From: Bacteroidota bacterium
GTDB taxonomy: Bacteria > Bacteroidota > Bacteroidia > Chitinophagales > Chitinophagaceae
DNA: 64,000 nt
Direction: 5' to 3'
Assembly (NCBI GenBank): GCA_018267705.1
Contig: JAFDXX010000023.1
Span: 248,001 to 312,000, forward strand
Part shown: one piece after another, positions 27,444-36,209 of the stretch
Position numbering within the stretch: position 1 is the first letter of the stretch
How the letters are laid out: each line of letters starts with the position of its first letter
Position numbers and translations under genes: made by a program
Notes under the pieces: model-generated
What the model was told of the DNA's origin: nothing
Databases searched by the model: none
Seen by the model: the letters and a program-made list of their open reading frames with translations, nothing else

Positions 27444-28385
27444 ATGGATATATCTGCCATCATACCATTATTTAACGAAGAAGAATCTTTGCCCGAATTA
27501 TGTGCATGGATTGAAAAAGTAATGAATGAAAATAATTTCTCTTATGAAGTTATTTTAATTGATGATGGAAGTACAGATGACAGTTGGAAGGTTATCCAAA
27601 ATATTGCTGCACATAACAAAGCATTCAAAGGCATAAAATTTCAACGCAATTATGGTAAAAGTGCAGCCTTAAATGAAGGATTTAAAGCAGCAAAAGGAAA
27701 TGTAATCATTACAATGGATGCAGATTTACAAGATAGCCCCGATGAAATTCCTGCTTTACATAAAATGATTATAGAAGATAATTTTGATTTAGTGAGTGGT
27801 TGGAAAAAGAAACGTTACGATAATACTTTTACTAAAAATATTCCTTCAAAAATTTTTAATGCGGCTGCACGCTATAGCAGCGGTATAAAACTACACGATT
27901 TTAATTGCGGATTAAAAGCATATCGTTCTAAAACCATTAAAAACATTGAGGTTTATGGTGAAATGCATCGGTATATTCCGGTAATTGCAAAATGGGCAGG
28001 CTTTAAAAAAATTGGAGAAAAAGTTGTTGAACACAGAGCCAGAAAATATGGCAAAACAAAATTCGGTTGGCAACGTTTTATAAATGGTTTTTTAGATTTA
28101 GCAACCATAAGTTTTGTAAGCAAATTCGGTAAAAGGCCCATGCATTTTTTTGGTTTATGGGGAACTATTTCTTTTTTAATTGGCTTTTTAATGAGCCTAT
28201 ATTTAATTGTTGCAAAATTTACAGCAACAGATTTTTCATTAACCAATCGTCCATCATTTTATATTGCACTTACAAGCATGATAATTGGTATGCAATTATT
28301 TTTAGCAGGTTTTATTGCAGAATTAATTGCCCGAAATGCATCTGAAAGAAATGTATATTTAATTGAAGAAAAAGTTGGTGTATGA
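27444..28385 (+). CDS. Family 2 glycosyltransferase, DPM1/GtrB-like
   Basis: A 313-residue protein. The GT-A domain begins ISAIIPLFNEEESLPEL, with LIDDGSTDDSW and the DxD-type MDADLQDSPDEI (nucleotide-sugar and metal binding), then AYRSKTIKN. Two C-terminal transmembrane helices (about 235-258 and 268-292) anchor it. Such enzymes usually load a single sugar on polyprenyl phosphate for glycan decoration at the outer face of the inner membrane. The donor is unknown; the adjacent GDP-heptose genes make a GDP-sugar plausible. Confidence 0.87.
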   Translation: MDISAIIPLFNEEESLPELCAWIEKVMNENNFSYEVILIDDGSTDDSWKVIQNIAAHNKAFKGIKFQRNYGKSAALNEGFKAAKGNVIITMDADLQDSPDEIPALHKMIIEDNFDLVSGWKKKRYDNTFTKNIPSKIFNAAARYSSGIKLHDFNCGLKAYRSKTIKNIEVYGEMHRYIPVIAKWAGFKKIGEKVVEHRARKYGKTKFGWQRFINGFLDLATISFVSKFGKRPMHFFGLWGTISFLIGFLMSLYLIVAKFTATDFSLTNRPSFYIALTSMIIGMQLFLAGFIAELIARNASERNVYLIEEKVGV

Positions 28386-28400
28386 TAGAACACTGATAAC

Positions 28401-29546
28401 ATGCAGCAAAAAAACAAAATCATCATTATAGGCCCTGCACATCCTCTGCGAGGTGGTTTAGCTTCTTTCGATGAAAGATTAGCAAGGCAATTTCAACAAG
28501 AAAATTTTCATACAACCCTCTATACTTTCTCCTTACAATATCCCGAATTTTTATTTCCGGGTAATACACAATATTCATCTGAACCCAAACCAACCGATCT
28601 TAATATTAAAGTTTGTATTAATTCTATTAACCCCTTTAATTGGTTAAAAATTGGTACAGAATTAAAAAAAATAAAACCTACAATAATTGTAGTTAGATAT
28701 TGGTTACCACTAATGGCTCCGTGTTTAGGCACTATTTTACGCATTGCAAAAAAAAATAATGTAACAAAAATTATTGCCATTACAGATAATGTAATTCCAC
28801 ACGAAAAACGTTTGGGTGATAAACCTTTTACAAAATACTTTCTTAAAACAGTAGATGCATGTATTACAATGAGCGAAAAAGTTTTGAAAGATTTAAGAAA
28901 GTTTACCCAAAAACCTGCTCAACAAATTACACATCCGTTATACGATAATTTTGGCGAAGCCATTCAAAAACAAGAAGCAAAAAAATACTTAGGTATTAAT
29001 GCCCATGAAAATATTATCCTCTTTTTTGGTTTTATAAGAAACTATAAAGGATTAGATATTTTGTTAGAAGCAATGAGTTTGTTAAAGACAAAAAAATCAA
29101 ATATTAAATTATTAATTGCCGGAGAATTTTATGAAGACAGAAGACCCTACGATGATTTAATAGAAAAATTTAATCTGCAAAATCAACTTATTTTAAAAAC
29201 AGATTTTATTGCAGATAGTGAAGTAAAATATTATTTAAGTGCCGCTGATTTTGTAATTCAGCCATACAGAAATGCCACGCAAAGTGGTGTTACACCTCTT
29301 GCCTATCACTTTGAAAAACCAATGCTGGTAACAAATGTAGGCGGTTTACCATCGTTAGTTCCCGATAAAAAAGTTGGTTTAATTGCCGAACCCAATGCTA
29401 CTTCAATTGCAAATAAAATTATAGAGTTATATGAATTAGGCGAAGAATATTTTTTACCACATCTTCGTGAAGAAAAAAAGAAATATAGTTGGCACATATT
29501 AACCAACACAATTGTAGAATTAAGCAAAAATGATTTACAGAAGTAA
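28401..29546 (+). CDS. Family 4 glycosyltransferase (GT-B fold)
   Basis: A 381-residue soluble protein. The N-terminal half starts IIIIGPAHPLRGGLASFDERLA, the glycine-rich acceptor-side loop. The C-terminal half has the GT4 donor-binding region: LFFGFIRNYKGLDILLEA, LLIAGEFYE, and the E-x7-E-like stretch YRNATQSGVTPLAYHFEKPM. Its end overlaps hddA by 17 bp. I infer that it uses the GDP-heptose made by the next four genes or builds the same glycan; the sugar specificity cannot be read from sequence. Confidence 0.85.
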   Translation: MQQKNKIIIIGPAHPLRGGLASFDERLARQFQQENFHTTLYTFSLQYPEFLFPGNTQYSSEPKPTDLNIKVCINSINPFNWLKIGTELKKIKPTIIVVRYWLPLMAPCLGTILRIAKKNNVTKIIAITDNVIPHEKRLGDKPFTKYFLKTVDACITMSEKVLKDLRKFTQKPAQQITHPLYDNFGEAIQKQEAKKYLGINAHENIILFFGFIRNYKGLDILLEAMSLLKTKKSNIKLLIAGEFYEDRRPYDDLIEKFNLQNQLILKTDFIADSEVKYYLSAADFVIQPYRNATQSGVTPLAYHFEKPMLVTNVGGLPSLVPDKKVGLIAEPNATSIANKIIELYELGEEYFLPHLREEKKKYSWHILTNTIVELSKNDLQK

Positions 29547-30555
29547 AGCTCCCTTACGTTTAGGACTTGCAGGTGGTGGAACAGATGTTAGTCCTTATGC
29601 CGATGAATATGGTGGTGCTATTTTAAATGCAACCATTTCATTACATGCACATGCATCAATAGAAATTTTAGATGAAAGTGGAATTATTTTAGAAGCATTT
29701 GATAGAAATGAAAAAGAACATCATACTACTATCAATGAACTACCTCGCAATGGATGTTTAGATTTATTAAAAGGTGTTTACAACCGCATTAAAAAAGATT
29801 ATGATATTCCGCAAACAAATTTTAAACTAAGCACATCAGTAGATGTGCCTGCAGGCAGTGGTTTAGGCACTTCATCTACTTTAGTAGTTGCTATTATTGG
29901 TGCTTTTGTTGAAATGTTGAAATTACCTTTAGGCGATTATGATATTGCTCATTATGCTTATGATATTGAAAGAAACGATTTAAAATTAGCAGGCGGCAGG
30001 CAAGATCAATACGCTGCAACATTTGGCGGATTTAATTTTATGGAGTTTTATAACAACGATAAAGTAATTGTAAACCCACTTCGCATAAGACAAGAGTATT
30101 TACATGAATTAGAAAATAATTTATTGCTCTACTACACATCAACCAGCAGAGAATCAGCAACTATAATTAAAGAACAACAAAAAAACGTATTAGAAAAAAA
30201 TAAGAATAGTATTGAAGCCATGCATCAGCTTAAAGAACAAAGCAAAATGATGAAAGAAGCCTTATTAAAAGGAAGACTAAATGAAATTGGTGAAATTTTA
30301 GATTATGGATTTCAACAAAAAATAAAAATGGCTCATAATATTTCAAACAGTTTAATAGAAAATATTTATAGTACGGCAAAAAAAGCCGGTGCAATTGGCG
30401 GTAAAATAAGCGGTGCCGGTGGTGGCGGTTTTATGGTTTTTTATTGCCCTGCTAACACTAGGCATTATGTAAAAAATGCTTTGCATATATTTGGCGGCAC
30501 ATTTAAAAATTATCAGTTTACACAACATGGTTTAACTACGTGGACAACCAAATAA
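29530..30555 (+). CDS. hddA: D-glycero-alpha-D-manno-heptose 7-phosphate kinase
   Basis: A 341-residue GHMP kinase. Motif 1 is PLRLGLAGGGTD (8-19), the ATP-binding motif 2 is DVPAGSGLGTSSTL (about 105-118), and motif 3 is KISGAGGGGFMVFY near the C-terminus. The GGGTDV N-terminus is typical of HddA and related fucokinase/glucuronokinase-type enzymes. The adjacency of gmhA, hddC and gmhB identifies it as HddA, which phosphorylates heptose 7-phosphate at C1 with the alpha configuration of the GDP branch. Confidence 0.9.
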   Translation: MIYRSKAPLRLGLAGGGTDVSPYADEYGGAILNATISLHAHASIEILDESGIILEAFDRNEKEHHTTINELPRNGCLDLLKGVYNRIKKDYDIPQTNFKLSTSVDVPAGSGLGTSSTLVVAIIGAFVEMLKLPLGDYDIAHYAYDIERNDLKLAGGRQDQYAATFGGFNFMEFYNNDKVIVNPLRIRQEYLHELENNLLLYYTSTSRESATIIKEQQKNVLEKNKNSIEAMHQLKEQSKMMKEALLKGRLNEIGEILDYGFQQKIKMAHNISNSLIENIYSTAKKAGAIGGKISGAGGGGFMVFYCPANTRHYVKNALHIFGGTFKNYQFTQHGLTTWTTK

Positions 30556-30560
30556 AATTT

Positions 30561-31136
30561 ATGAACGAAAGAATTAAACAAACCATTCAACAATCAATTA
30601 GTGTAAAACAAAATTTGTTAAGTGATGATAACATTATAAAAAAATTAGAAGCAATTATTGAATTAATTAGCAATGCTTTTAATAATGGAAAAAAAGTTTT
30701 GTTTTGCGGAAACGGTGGCAGTGCTGCAGATGCACAACACTTAGCAGCAGAATTTAGCGGACGATTTTATAAAAACAGGAAAGCCTTACCTGCAGAAGCT
30801 TTGCACTGCAATACATCTTACCTAACAGCTGTAGGAAATGATTATAGTTACGATGTAATTTATTCAAGATTAGTTGATGGAATTGGTGTTGAAGGAGATG
30901 TTTTAATTGGTTTAAGCACATCAGGTAACAGCAATAATATTATTAAAGCATTTGAAGTAGCAAAAGAAAAAGGCATTACCACAATTGGCTTAACGGGACA
31001 AACAGGCGGCAAAATGAAAGATTGCAGTGATTATCTTTTAAATGTACCTTCTACTACCACCCCACGCATACAAGAAAGTCATATTTTATTGGGTCATATT
31101 ATTTGCGAATTAGTAGAAGAAAAAGTTTTTGCTTAA
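30561..31136 (+). CDS. gmhA: Sedoheptulose 7-phosphate isomerase
   Basis: A 191-residue SIS-domain protein. GNGGSAADAQHLAAEFSGR contains the conserved substrate and His contacts, and IGLSTSGNSNNIIKAFE and GLTGQTGGKM are the sugar-phosphate loops. It converts sedoheptulose 7-phosphate to D-glycero-D-manno-heptose 7-phosphate, the first step. A GTG at 30540 would overlap hddA; the ATG at 30561, 5 bp after the hddA stop, matches the family start. Confidence 0.93.
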   Translation: MNERIKQTIQQSISVKQNLLSDDNIIKKLEAIIELISNAFNNGKKVLFCGNGGSAADAQHLAAEFSGRFYKNRKALPAEALHCNTSYLTAVGNDYSYDVIYSRLVDGIGVEGDVLIGLSTSGNSNNIIKAFEVAKEKGITTIGLTGQTGGKMKDCSDYLLNVPSTTTPRIQESHILLGHIICELVEEKVFA

Positions 31137-31139
31137 ACT

Positions 31140-31868
31140 ATGATTACGCAAGCAATTATTTTAGCAGGCGGTTTAGGTACAAGATTACGCAGTGCTGTAC
31201 CCGATTTACCAAAATGCATGGCTCCTATTAATGGTAAACCTTTTATTGCTTATGTTATAACAGAATTACAACAACAAGGTATTAATAATTTTATTTTTTC
31301 ATTAGGTTATAAAAGTGAAGCAATAGTGAAATTTATTTCTACTTATTTCTCAAATATCAATTTTGAATTATCAATTGAAGAAGAACCTTTAGGAACAGGC
31401 GGTGCAATAAAATTAGCCTGCAAAAAAGCATCACAACAAAATATAATTATAACCAATGGCGATACACTATTTAAAGTAAACATTACCGCATTAAGCACTT
31501 TACACGAAACTGAAAATGCAGCTTGCACACTCTCATTAAAACCTATGCAAAATTTCAATCGTTATGGCGTAGTTGAAATTGATGAAACAAAAAGAATTAT
31601 TTCTTTTAAAGAAAAACAGTTTTATAAAACAGGTTTAATTAACGGCGGCGTATATGCTTTATCAGTAAATGATATTATATATGCCAATTTACCTGAAAAA
31701 TTTTCTTTTGAAAAAGATTATCTGGAAAGTTTTTATCAAACAAAAAAAATGAAGGGCTTTGTACAAGATGATTATTTTATTGATATTGGCATACCCGAAG
31801 ATTACTTAAAAGCACAAAAGGAATTAAAAAGCAATAGCACCATTTTAACTCATAAGCAAAATGATTGA
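31140..31868 (+). CDS. hddC: D-glycero-alpha-D-manno-heptose 1-phosphate guanylyltransferase
   Basis: A 242-residue sugar-nucleotidyltransferase with the signature LAGGLGTRLRSAVPDLPKCM (8-27), the substrate word EEEPLGTGGAI and the metal-binding TNGDTLF. HddC activates heptose 1-phosphate with GTP to give GDP-heptose. A mannose-1-phosphate guanylyltransferase or glucose-1-phosphate enzyme would look similar; the three adjacent heptose genes decide it. It starts 3 bp after gmhA and overlaps gmhB by 8 bp. Confidence 0.88.
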   Translation: MITQAIILAGGLGTRLRSAVPDLPKCMAPINGKPFIAYVITELQQQGINNFIFSLGYKSEAIVKFISTYFSNINFELSIEEEPLGTGGAIKLACKKASQQNIIITNGDTLFKVNITALSTLHETENAACTLSLKPMQNFNRYGVVEIDETKRIISFKEKQFYKTGLINGGVYALSVNDIIYANLPEKFSFEKDYLESFYQTKKMKGFVQDDYFIDIGIPEDYLKAQKELKSNSTILTHKQND

Positions 31869-32421
31869 TTTCAAAACAATAGATAAAAATTTTACATTGT
31901 TTATTGATAGAGACGGTGTGATTAATCATGAAAAAAGAGAAGATTATATTCTTAATTGGAAAGAATTTAGGTTTTATGATGGTGTAAAAGAAGCTATGAA
32001 AATTTTAAATGAAAAATTTGGAATTATTATAATGGTTACCAACCAAAAAGGTATTGGCAAAAAATTAATGACAGTAGATGATTTGAACAACATACACACC
32101 AATATGCTAGCCGAAATAAATAAAGCCGGCGGAAGAATAGACCATATTTATTTTTGTAGCGATTTAGAAGAAACATCTCCCAACCGAAAACCCAATGCAG
32201 GCATGGCTTTTATGGCTAAGAAAGATTTTCCTGAAATTAATTTTTCAAAAAGCATAATGGTGGGTAATAAACTTAGTGATATGAATTTCGGTAGGAATGC
32301 AGGCATATCAACCGTTTTCTTAGCAACTACCAATCCCGAAACTGCATTTCCGCATCCGGCAATAGATTTTCGTTTCAATAATTTATTATCTTTTGCAAAA
32401 GCCTTAACAAATACTCCGTAA
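31861..32421 (+). CDS. gmhB: D-glycero-D-manno-heptose 1,7-bisphosphate phosphatase
   Basis: A 186-residue HAD phosphatase. The nucleophile block is FIDRDGVINHE (14-24), motif 2 is MVTNQKGIGK, and the late motif is MVGNKLSDMNFGRNAG. The zinc-binding Cys/His loop of E. coli GmhB (CxH...CxC) is replaced by CSDLEETSPNRKPNAG, so no zinc site is apparent. It removes the 7-phosphate from heptose 1,7-bisphosphate between the HddA and HddC steps. Histidinol-phosphatase is a relative but does not fit this context. Confidence 0.87.
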   Translation: MIDFKTIDKNFTLFIDRDGVINHEKREDYILNWKEFRFYDGVKEAMKILNEKFGIIIMVTNQKGIGKKLMTVDDLNNIHTNMLAEINKAGGRIDHIYFCSDLEETSPNRKPNAGMAFMAKKDFPEINFSKSIMVGNKLSDMNFGRNAGISTVFLATTNPETAFPHPAIDFRFNNLLSFAKALTNTP

Positions 32422-32423
32422 AA

Positions 32424-32459
32424 TTTGTAGCAACTTTATAACTTAGTATCTAATTTTTG
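32424..32459 (+). promoter_or_regulatory. Possible internal promoter before the secreted unknown
   Basis: TTTG (32424-32427) and TAATTTTTG (32451-32459) are 23 bp apart, and the ATG follows 4 nt later. This resembles the ribF promoter and could give a second transcript for the last three genes of the run. Confidence 0.4.
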
Positions 32460-32463
32460 TTGC

Positions 32464-33507
32464 ATGAAACCTATTTTCGTTTTCATATTTTATTTTTCTG
32501 CAGTAACTTCTTTTGCACAAAAGCAAATACCCGAACATAGTTTACAACAAATGAAAATTGCAGAATTACAACTAAAAAAAGATGCAGACAGTATGATTTA
32601 TGCAGATGATTGGTTTGTGCGATTTAAAGCAGACAGCTCATTTATTAAAAACTTTGTTCAAGCATTAAAACAACCTTATTCCTTTTGGTATAATTTCGAT
32701 TCAGTACAAACTATTTCAAAATTATATGCCCCCGATAGCAGTTTTAAAATATTTACATGGGAAGTAATGAAAGATTACACCTACTACCGCCAACGTGGTG
32801 CTATTCAATTTCCTACACAAGATGGTTCTTTAAAATTAATTCCATTATTCGATTTTTCAGATTTCACCAAAAAACCATACGATTCTATCCGTAATTCACA
32901 ACATTGGGTTGGAGCTATTTATTATAAAATAATTTTAAAAACATACAATAATAAAAAATATTATACCCTTTTAGGTTTAGATAATAATGATGCAAGAAGT
33001 ACAAAAAAATGGATTGAAGTTTTAAGTTTTGATAACGAAGGCAAACCACAATTTGGCGGAAAATTTGTTTACCCTTCTAACGATGCAACCAAGCCACCAC
33101 AAGGTGCAACAAGGTTTTGTTTAGAATTTAAAAAAGATGCAAGTGTTAGAATGAATTATGATGCACGCTATGATGCAATAATATTCGATCATTTAACATC
33201 TGAAAGCGATGAAATAAAAATTAAACACACATTAGTTCCTTACGGAGATTATGAAGGTTTTAAATGGATTAATGGCACTTGGACGTATATAAAAAATCCT
33301 TTTTCAGGTACTGTGTTTGATAATAAACAAACAGATTTCCCTTCATTATTATTAGACGAAAATGGCAATAGAATAGAAAAAAAATTAGATGACGCTTCTA
33401 AAAAAAATAAACAAAAACTACAAACTCCTATAAAACAAGGAGACAACCCCAGCAGAATTGATGATAAAAAAAATCAATACAACAAAGGCGAAAATAGTAA
33501 CAGTTAA
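32464..33507 (+). CDS. Secreted protein of unknown function
   Basis: A 347-residue protein with a clear signal peptide (MKPIFVFIFYFSAVTSFAQ). The mature part is mixed alpha/beta with aromatic-rich strands, such as YSFWYNFDSVQTISKLYAPD, and has no catalytic motif I can name. The last about 50 residues are a charged, low-complexity tail (Lys, Asn, Asp). It follows gmhB by 42 bp and precedes rlmH by 15 bp. I do not recognise the family; a periplasmic or surface location is inferred from the signal. Confidence 0.75.
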   Translation: MKPIFVFIFYFSAVTSFAQKQIPEHSLQQMKIAELQLKKDADSMIYADDWFVRFKADSSFIKNFVQALKQPYSFWYNFDSVQTISKLYAPDSSFKIFTWEVMKDYTYYRQRGAIQFPTQDGSLKLIPLFDFSDFTKKPYDSIRNSQHWVGAIYYKIILKTYNNKKYYTLLGLDNNDARSTKKWIEVLSFDNEGKPQFGGKFVYPSNDATKPPQGATRFCLEFKKDASVRMNYDARYDAIIFDHLTSESDEIKIKHTLVPYGDYEGFKWINGTWTYIKNPFSGTVFDNKQTDFPSLLLDENGNRIEKKLDDASKKNKQKLQTPIKQGDNPSRIDDKKNQYNKGENSNS

Positions 33508-33522
33508 TCACACATTAAACAC

Positions 33523-33996
33523 ATGAAAATTGTTTTAACAAGTGTTGGAAAACCGCATGAAGCCTACATTAAAACAGGTATAGAAGATTTTACCAATCGT
33601 ATTCAAAAATATTTTTCGGCAAATTGGTTAATTATTCCTCCCTTAAAAAATGCAGCATCATTAAATGAGAAAGAATTAAAGAAACAAGAAGCAATCGTTA
33701 TTCTTCAACAACTACAAAAAGATGATTTTTTATTACTATTAGATGAACGAGGCAAACAATTAACCTCACCGGAATTAGCACAATTATTACAACAAAAAGC
33801 AAATGAAAGTTGCAAACGTTTGGTAATATTAATTGGTGGAGCTTTTGGAGTAGATGAAATAATAACTCAAAGAGCCAATTATATTTTAAGTTTGTCAAAA
33901 TTAGTTTTTCCGCACATGCTAGTAAGATTAATGATTGCAGAACAAGTTTACAGAGCATGTAGCATTTTGCGTAACGAAAAATATCATCATCAATAA
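33523..33996 (+). CDS. rlmH: 23S rRNA (pseudouridine1915-N3)-methyltransferase
   Basis: A 157-residue SPOUT enzyme. LLLDERGKQLTSPELAQLL, the knot motif VILIGGAFGVDEI and the C-terminal EQVYRACSILRNEKYHHQ are hallmarks of RlmH, which methylates pseudouridine 1915 in helix 69 of 23S rRNA. Length matches the family. It is 15 bp after the secreted unknown and 9 bp before the rhomboid gene. Confidence 0.96.
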   Translation: MKIVLTSVGKPHEAYIKTGIEDFTNRIQKYFSANWLIIPPLKNAASLNEKELKKQEAIVILQQLQKDDFLLLLDERGKQLTSPELAQLLQQKANESCKRLVILIGGAFGVDEIITQRANYILSLSKLVFPHMLVRLMIAEQVYRACSILRNEKYHHQ

Positions 33997-34005
33997 ATTA
34001 TATAA

Positions 34006-34644
34006 ATGAGCATTACACTTATTATTATTATTACAACTTGCATTATTTCAATATCAGGTTTTACTAAAGAAAAAATAATTGATGATTTAATTTTTGATCC
34101 ACCCGCTATTACAAATCGCAACCAATGGTATCGTTTTTTTACTTGTGGCTTTATACATGCAGACTATATGCATCTTGGTTTTAACATGTATTCTTTTTAT
34201 ATGTTTGGCGATGCTATTGAATATTTTTTTGGAAAAATTTTTGGCGATAGCGGAAAAGGATTTTTTTTAATTTTATATATTACCTCTTTATTCTTTTGCT
34301 TAATACCTACATATTTAGCTAATAAAAATAATAATCGTTACAGAAGTTTAGGAGCATCGGGTGCAGTTTCAGCTATTGTGTTTGCATATATATTTTTAGC
34401 TCCAACTACTAAATTGCAGTTGCTTTTTTTACCAATTCCTTTTCCTGCATTTCTTTTTGGAATTATATATTTAATAATTTCTGCATATTTATCTAAAAAA
34501 GGTACTAGTAATATTAATCACTCTGCACATTTTTGGGGAGCTATCTATGGCATTGTATTTTTAATTGCACTGTGTAATGTATTCAGCCACTTTAAACCTA
34601 TAAACAATTTTGTAGAACAACTACAAAATTATTTTGCAAGATAA
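34006..34644 (+). CDS. Rhomboid-family intramembrane serine protease
   Basis: A 212-residue protein with about six transmembrane helices. The catalytic serine lies in GASGAVSA (GxSG), and a catalytic-type His in NHSAHFWGAIYG near the C-terminus. The family loop WYRFFTCGFIHADYMHLGFN is present with its conserved His and Asn. It cleaves within or next to transmembrane helices of other membrane proteins. It is the last gene of the co-directional run from 25658. Substrate unknown. Confidence 0.9.
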   Translation: MSITLIIIITTCIISISGFTKEKIIDDLIFDPPAITNRNQWYRFFTCGFIHADYMHLGFNMYSFYMFGDAIEYFFGKIFGDSGKGFFLILYITSLFFCLIPTYLANKNNNRYRSLGASGAVSAIVFAYIFLAPTTKLQLLFLPIPFPAFLFGIIYLIISAYLSKKGTSNINHSAHFWGAIYGIVFLIALCNVFSHFKPINNFVEQLQNYFAR

Positions 34645-34670
34645 TTTTTGAACCCGGCTGTTGTGCATAA

Positions 34671-34701
34671 ATTAAGCTTTAGTTGCGTCGCACACTTGTA
34701 C
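34671..34701 (-). repeat. Dispersed intergenic repeat, copy 2
   Basis: The minus strand shares the core GTACAAGTGnGnGACnCAA plus an AAAGC word with the element at 16951-16980. It sits in the 72-bp gap between the rhomboid and tilS stops. Adjacent GC-rich words (GCCGGG, 34654-34660 region) are unlike the flanking AT-rich DNA. Confidence 0.6.
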
Positions 34702-34716
34702 TGTATTGCAGTGTAG

Positions 34717-36060
34717 TTAGCAGCATTCAATCTTCAAAACATTATTTGTATTAGCTTTTATTTTAAACCTTTCATCAATTCTATAATTCACAATCCAAAT
34801 AATTTTTTTATCCATTTCAATTACCCAAACATTTTCTTTTTCAGTAGCAGAAAGCTTTTGATCAATAAAAAATCTACTTAATTTTTTCTTTTTTTTCATT
34901 CCCAACGGATAAAAATAATCTCCTTGTTTCCACTTTCTCAGCAACAATGGATAAGTAATTTGTTCCGCATCTAATAATGCAATTGATGTATTTGAAGTTA
35001 TTGAAAACTCTTGTGCTGCCATTGTTTTAAAGTGTAATGTCCCTTTGTCAAATACAATATTTTTATCTGCATTTTCAATTAAAATTTGTTGTGCAACATT
35101 TGTTTGCATAGTTGCAATAACCAGCCATTTTCTGTTTTTAAAAATTCTGTATTGCTTTGCTTGAACAAAACTTCCATTATCTGCGTCAAGTAAACAAACA
35201 ACATCTTGCAGTTGCGTAGCCGCAAATCCAAAACTCTTAATCAATTCCCACAAAACAGTTTTATATGCAACCATTTTTTTTAGTAACAGAATAGGAATTT
35301 TATATTCAGCTTTATCTTTTACTAAAAGCTTTTTCTTGTATTGATTTAATTGATTTGTATAGATAGCTTCAACATCATTCCATTTAATAATATTATGCAG
35401 CACATTTTCTTTAGCATTGCTAAACTTTTGTTCAACCAACGGAATTATTTGATGTCTAAAAAAGTTTCTGGTATAATTATCTTCTGTGTTTGAAGAATCC
35501 TCTACCCATGTTAATTTATTTTTTGTTGCATAAACAACAATATCATCTCGTAAAGCAAACAACAATGGTCTTATAATTTTATTTTCATTATCAAACAAAG
35601 GAATGCCCGTTAAGCCTTTTATTCCCGTTCCGCGAAAAACATTCATTAAAACGGTTTCTATATTATCATCTGCATTGTGTGCAGTTACTAAATATTTTTG
35701 TATATTATTACTTGAATTTAAAATCTCTGAAAACCAGTTATACCGAAGCTTTCGTGCTGCCTCTTGAATACTTAATTTATTTTCCTCTGCAAAATTTTTC
35801 GTATCAAAATGCTTAACTAAAATGGGTGCATTATATTTTTCTGCTATTGCAATAACAAATTTTTCATCTCTTATACTCTCCTCTCCTCTTAAATTAAAAT
35901 TACAATGCAAAATAGTAAAGAGTGTTTTGTATTGATGCATTAAATGCAATAACACACAACTATCTATTCCACCACTGACCGCAATAAAAAAATGTGCATG
36001 AGTAGTAGAAATAGTAGCAAAGTTTTCTTTCCAATTATTATTAAACTGTTTGAATAACAT
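34717..36060 (-). CDS. tilS: tRNA(Ile)-lysidine synthase
   Basis: A 447-residue PP-loop ATPase. SGGIDS (29-34) is the pyrophosphate-binding loop; HNADDNIETVLMNVFRGTGIKGLTG-type and IIRPLLF segments are conserved in TilS. The C-terminal domain (about 370-440, RKWKQGDYFYPLGMKKKKKLSRFF) contacts the tRNA. TilS makes lysidine at C34 of tRNA-Ile(CAU), so that AUA is read as isoleucine; it is essential in most bacteria. Confidence 0.93.
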   Translation of the reverse strand: MLFKQFNNNWKENFATISTTHAHFFIAVSGGIDSCVLLHLMHQYKTLFTILHCNFNLRGEESIRDEKFVIAIAEKYNAPILVKHFDTKNFAEENKLSIQEAARKLRYNWFSEILNSSNNIQKYLVTAHNADDNIETVLMNVFRGTGIKGLTGIPLFDNENKIIRPLLFALRDDIVVYATKNKLTWVEDSSNTEDNYTRNFFRHQIIPLVEQKFSNAKENVLHNIIKWNDVEAIYTNQLNQYKKKLLVKDKAEYKIPILLLKKMVAYKTVLWELIKSFGFAATQLQDVVCLLDADNGSFVQAKQYRIFKNRKWLVIATMQTNVAQQILIENADKNIVFDKGTLHFKTMAAQEFSITSNTSIALLDAEQITYPLLLRKWKQGDYFYPLGMKKKKKLSRFFIDQKLSATEKENVWVIEMDKKIIWIVNYRIDERFKIKANTNNVLKIECC

Positions 36061-36073
36061 TTTATAAAGATAA

Positions 36074-36099
36074 AACCTGCTTAGTAATCAGCAGGCTTT
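36074..36099 (-). terminator. Terminator downstream of glnS
   Basis: On the minus strand GCCTGCT, an 8-nt loop and AGCAGGT-TTT form a stem followed by T residues, 110 bp after the glnS stop and just ahead of tilS. On the + strand it reads CCTGCT...AGCAGG (36076-36095). Confidence 0.65.
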
Positions 36100-36209
36100 C
36101 ACATTTTTAAATAAAAAAAATAAATGAAAAAATAATTATATTGAAGCAACACATAAAATTCAGTAATCACTTAACTGTATCAACCTTTGAATGTTCAATA
36201 ATAATAATT

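Noticed and set aside
30540-30560. GTG start of gmhA overlapping hddA
   Set aside because: The ATG at 30561 gives the usual GmhA N-terminus and a normal 5-bp gap.
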